Assembly: GCA_937141995.1 (NCBI GenBank)
Contig: CAKZQX010000083.1
Coordinates: 1 to 6,767, forward strand
Direction: 5' to 3'
DNA: 6,767 bases
Origin: an uncultured Chloroflexaceae bacterium
Lineage (GTDB): Bacteria; Chloroflexota; Chloroflexia; Chloroflexales; Chloroflexaceae
Part shown: piece by piece, positions 5,718-6,767 of the stretch
Layout: every line of letters begins with the position of its first letter
How positions within the stretch are numbered: the stretch's first letter is position 1
Notes under the pieces: generated by a model
The model's input: the letters and a program-made list of their open reading frames with translations, nothing else
The model's database searches: none
What the model was told of the DNA's origin: nothing
Made by a program: the position numbers and the translations under genes

Positions 5718-5734
5718 GAGGAGCAGTGCTCCTC
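5718..5734. repeat. Perfect 17-bp palindrome in the DUF951/nfeD gap
   Basis: GAGGAGCA-G-TGCTCCTC is a perfect 8-bp inverted repeat with a single central base. As RNA it would fold as a 7-bp stem with a 3-base loop. Its GAGGAGC half can instead pair with GCTCCTC at 5677-5683, so two exclusive folds exist. No T-run follows leftward, so simple termination is not evident. Confidence 0.55.
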
Positions 5735-5814
5735 TGCGATTCCCCCTGAAGTCATTCGCACTACCTATGCAGCAGAACGTTTCATCTTTCTGTATGATAA
5801 CTCAGGGAGCGAAG

Positions 5815-6051
5815 CTATGGCAACTCCGAAGGTGATATTTCCGGATCAGACTCCGGTTGCCCCCGCTGCACAAAGCGTTTCATCCGCCGCTCAAACTCGG
5901 AACGCGGGAGCAGCACTTTGCGATTACATGTCCGGCAGCGAATACCGATGTCGGCTCCCAGCCGAACAACCCGCCAGGTATCGCCGCCACACGCATGCGG
6001 CTTACGCATCTGGACAATATCATCCAGGTAAAGCGCAATTGGCCCGGACAT
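5815..6051 (-). CDS. DUF951 family small zinc-ribbon-like protein
   Basis: A 78-residue basic protein with the DUF951 pattern: LYLDDIVQMRKPHACGG (7-23), then W26, GADIGIRC (32-39), CRTCNRKVLLPRSEFE (39-54), then a basic helix RRMKRF (55-60). C21 with H19 and the C39-x2-C42 knuckle form a likely metal site. The family is widespread in Gram-positive and related bacteria (YyzM of Bacillus belongs here, from memory) and has no established biochemical role; its fold and charge suggest nucleic-acid or ribosome contact, which is inference. The acidic, proline-rich tail (PESDPEISPSELP) looks disordered. ATG 6051 is chosen for its strong GGGGAGG site five bases upstream; the frame is open to a GTG at 6078. 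It lies 42 bp after mazG on the same strand, probably co-transcribed. Confidence 0.85.
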   Translation of the reverse strand: MSGPIALYLDDIVQMRKPHACGGDTWRVVRLGADIGIRCRTCNRKVLLPRSEFERRMKRFVQRGQPESDPEISPSELP

Positions 6052-6056
6052 ACATA

Positions 6057-6063
6057 CCTCCCC
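6057..6063 (-). promoter_or_regulatory. Strong ribosome binding site of the DUF951 gene
   Basis: GGGGAGG on the minus strand ends five bases before ATG 6051. It rules against the GTG at 6078 as the start. Confidence 0.8.
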
Positions 6064-6078
6064 TGCGTAGATAATCAC

Positions 6079-6119
6079 GACGCGGCGACCCGATCAGGGT
6101 ATCGGTTCCACGCCGCGTC
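6079..6119 (-). repeat. Inverted repeat spanning the end of mazG
   Basis: GACGCGGCG (6079-6087) and CGCCGCGTC (6111-6119) are perfect 9-bp complements; CCGAT/ATCGG (6090-6094 and 6101-6105) forms an inner stem. The mazG stop codon lies inside. No U-run follows, so it may act as a 3' stabiliser or partial attenuator before the DUF951 gene, not as a full terminator. Confidence 0.45.
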
Positions 6120-6767
6120 CATCGGCAGCATACTCCTTCTGTTTGGCCTGCTGCCAGAGTTCTTCCATCTCAGCCATGGTCAGCGCGCTCATTTCGCGGC
6201 CCTGGAATTGCGCCGCCTGTTCAACATGGGTAAAACGCCGACGAAACTTGGCACTGGCCTCGCGTAGCACACTCTCGGCATCCAATTCCAGCCGGCGCGC
6301 TAGATTGACCAGGGTAAACAGCAGATCGCCCAGTTCCTCAGCAAGATGGGTCCGGTCAACCGGGGAAAGGGTTTGCGGGTCGGCCAACACCTGCTCCAAC
6401 TCGGCAAACTCCTCATGCACCTTGGCCCAGACCTCATGCAGCGCACTCCAGTCGAAGCCCACCCGCGCCGCCTTGATCATCAACTTCTGCGCCGTAGCCA
6501 GCGCGGGCAGATCAACCGGGATACCGTCAAGGACACTGCTGCGCCGGCGTCCCTTCGCGGCCAACTCCTGCGCTTTGATCTGCTCCCAGGTGTGCAGCAC
6601 GGTATCCATACCTTCGACCGCCGGATCGCCAAAGACATGGGGATGCCGCCGAATAAGTTTGGAGCTAATCTGTTCCAGCACATCGCCCAGATCGAAGTGC
6701 CCCGCCTGGCGGGCCATCTCGCTGTGAACCAGCACCTGGAGCAGCAGATCACCCAATTCCTCGGTCA
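6094..6767 (-). CDS. mazG: MazG nucleoside triphosphate pyrophosphohydrolase (3' part; start beyond right edge)
   Basis: MazG hydrolyses nucleoside triphosphates to monophosphates and pyrophosphate, and can lower stress or damaged-nucleotide levels in the cytoplasm. The frame runs through the right edge; the last bases read TEELGDLLLQVLVHSEMA, the ExxD half of the first all-alpha MazG domain. Its preceding EExxE helix is outside the window. The conserved KLIRRHPHVFGD follows (about residues 36-47 counted from the edge), then TWEQIKAQE. The second domain has EEFAE (118-122) and EELGDLLFTLVNLARR (143-158), so both metal-binding motifs of the catalytic C-terminal domain are intact. About 223 residues are visible against roughly 260-280 for typical MazG, so some 45 or more are missing; an N-terminal tetrapyrrole methylase fusion, known in some bacteria, cannot be excluded. 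It is first in a leftward group with the DUF951 gene. Confidence 0.93.
   Translation of the reverse strand, partial: TEELGDLLLQVLVHSEMARQAGHFDLGDVLEQISSKLIRRHPHVFGDPAVEGMDTVLHTWEQIKAQELAAKGRRRSSVLDGIPVDLPALATAQKLMIKAARVGFDWSALHEVWAKVHEEFAELEQVLADPQTLSPVDRTHLAEELGDLLFTLVNLARRLELDAESVLREASAKFRRRFTHVEQAAQFQGREMSALTMAEMEELWQQAKQKEYAADGRGVEPIP

Noticed and set aside
5718..5734. Rho-independent terminator after the DUF951 gene
   Set aside because: The palindrome has only a three-base loop when folded, lies 80 bases past the stop codon, and is not followed by a T-run on the minus strand.

Overview
The window looks like chromosomal DNA from a filamentous anoxygenic phototroph of the Chloroflexota (Chloroflexus-like). 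The reasons are moderately GC-rich genes, a CruF-type carotenoid hydratase beside a PlsC-type acyltransferase (this lineage makes acylated glucosides of hydroxy-gamma-carotene), and bacterial housekeeping genes of matching style (slipin/NfeD pair, DUF951 zinc-ribbon protein, MazG). The taxonomic call is an inference from gene content. No rRNA, tRNA, CRISPR array, insertion sequence or phage gene was seen.

Layout. Positions 1-294 (+) hold the 3' end of a probable flavodoxin-like/NAD(P)H-FMN reductase gene. Positions 408-1184 (+) encode a PlsC-family acyltransferase, which runs into a convergent cruF (1202-2083, -) only 17 bp away. Positions 2084-2859 are a 776-bp stretch between the divergent cruF and response-regulator genes. 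I find no credible gene there, but it holds several long inverted repeats, a probable promoter and two short operator-like palindromes. Positions 2860-3285 (+) encode a stand-alone CheY-like receiver, followed by a hairpin (3332-3363) that separates it from a convergent leftward group. Read in its direction of transcription, the leftward group is mazG (3' part, running off the right edge), a small DUF951 zinc-ribbon gene, a 154-bp structured gap, nfeD, and a slipin/stomatin gene.

How they work together. The left part probably serves carotenoid end-group modification: CruF hydrates the psi end of gamma-carotene, and the acyltransferase could acylate the glucoside made from it, although its substrate is not proven by sequence. 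The nfeD-slipin pair is a membrane microdomain module. Its NfeD is unusual because the ClpP-like protease domain seems to have lost its nucleophilic serine (Ala at that place) and probably the catalytic lysine (Arg), while the slipin keeps the C-terminal hydrophobic motif that the active archaeal relative cleaves. MazG is a nucleotide-pool pyrophosphohydrolase, and the role of the DUF951 protein is unknown.

The points most worth a second look are the apparent pseudoprotease NfeD, the competing hairpins and small overlapping reading frame in the nfeD leader, and the palindromes in the long cruF/response-regulator intergenic region. I saw no clearly new multi-gene defence or metabolic system.
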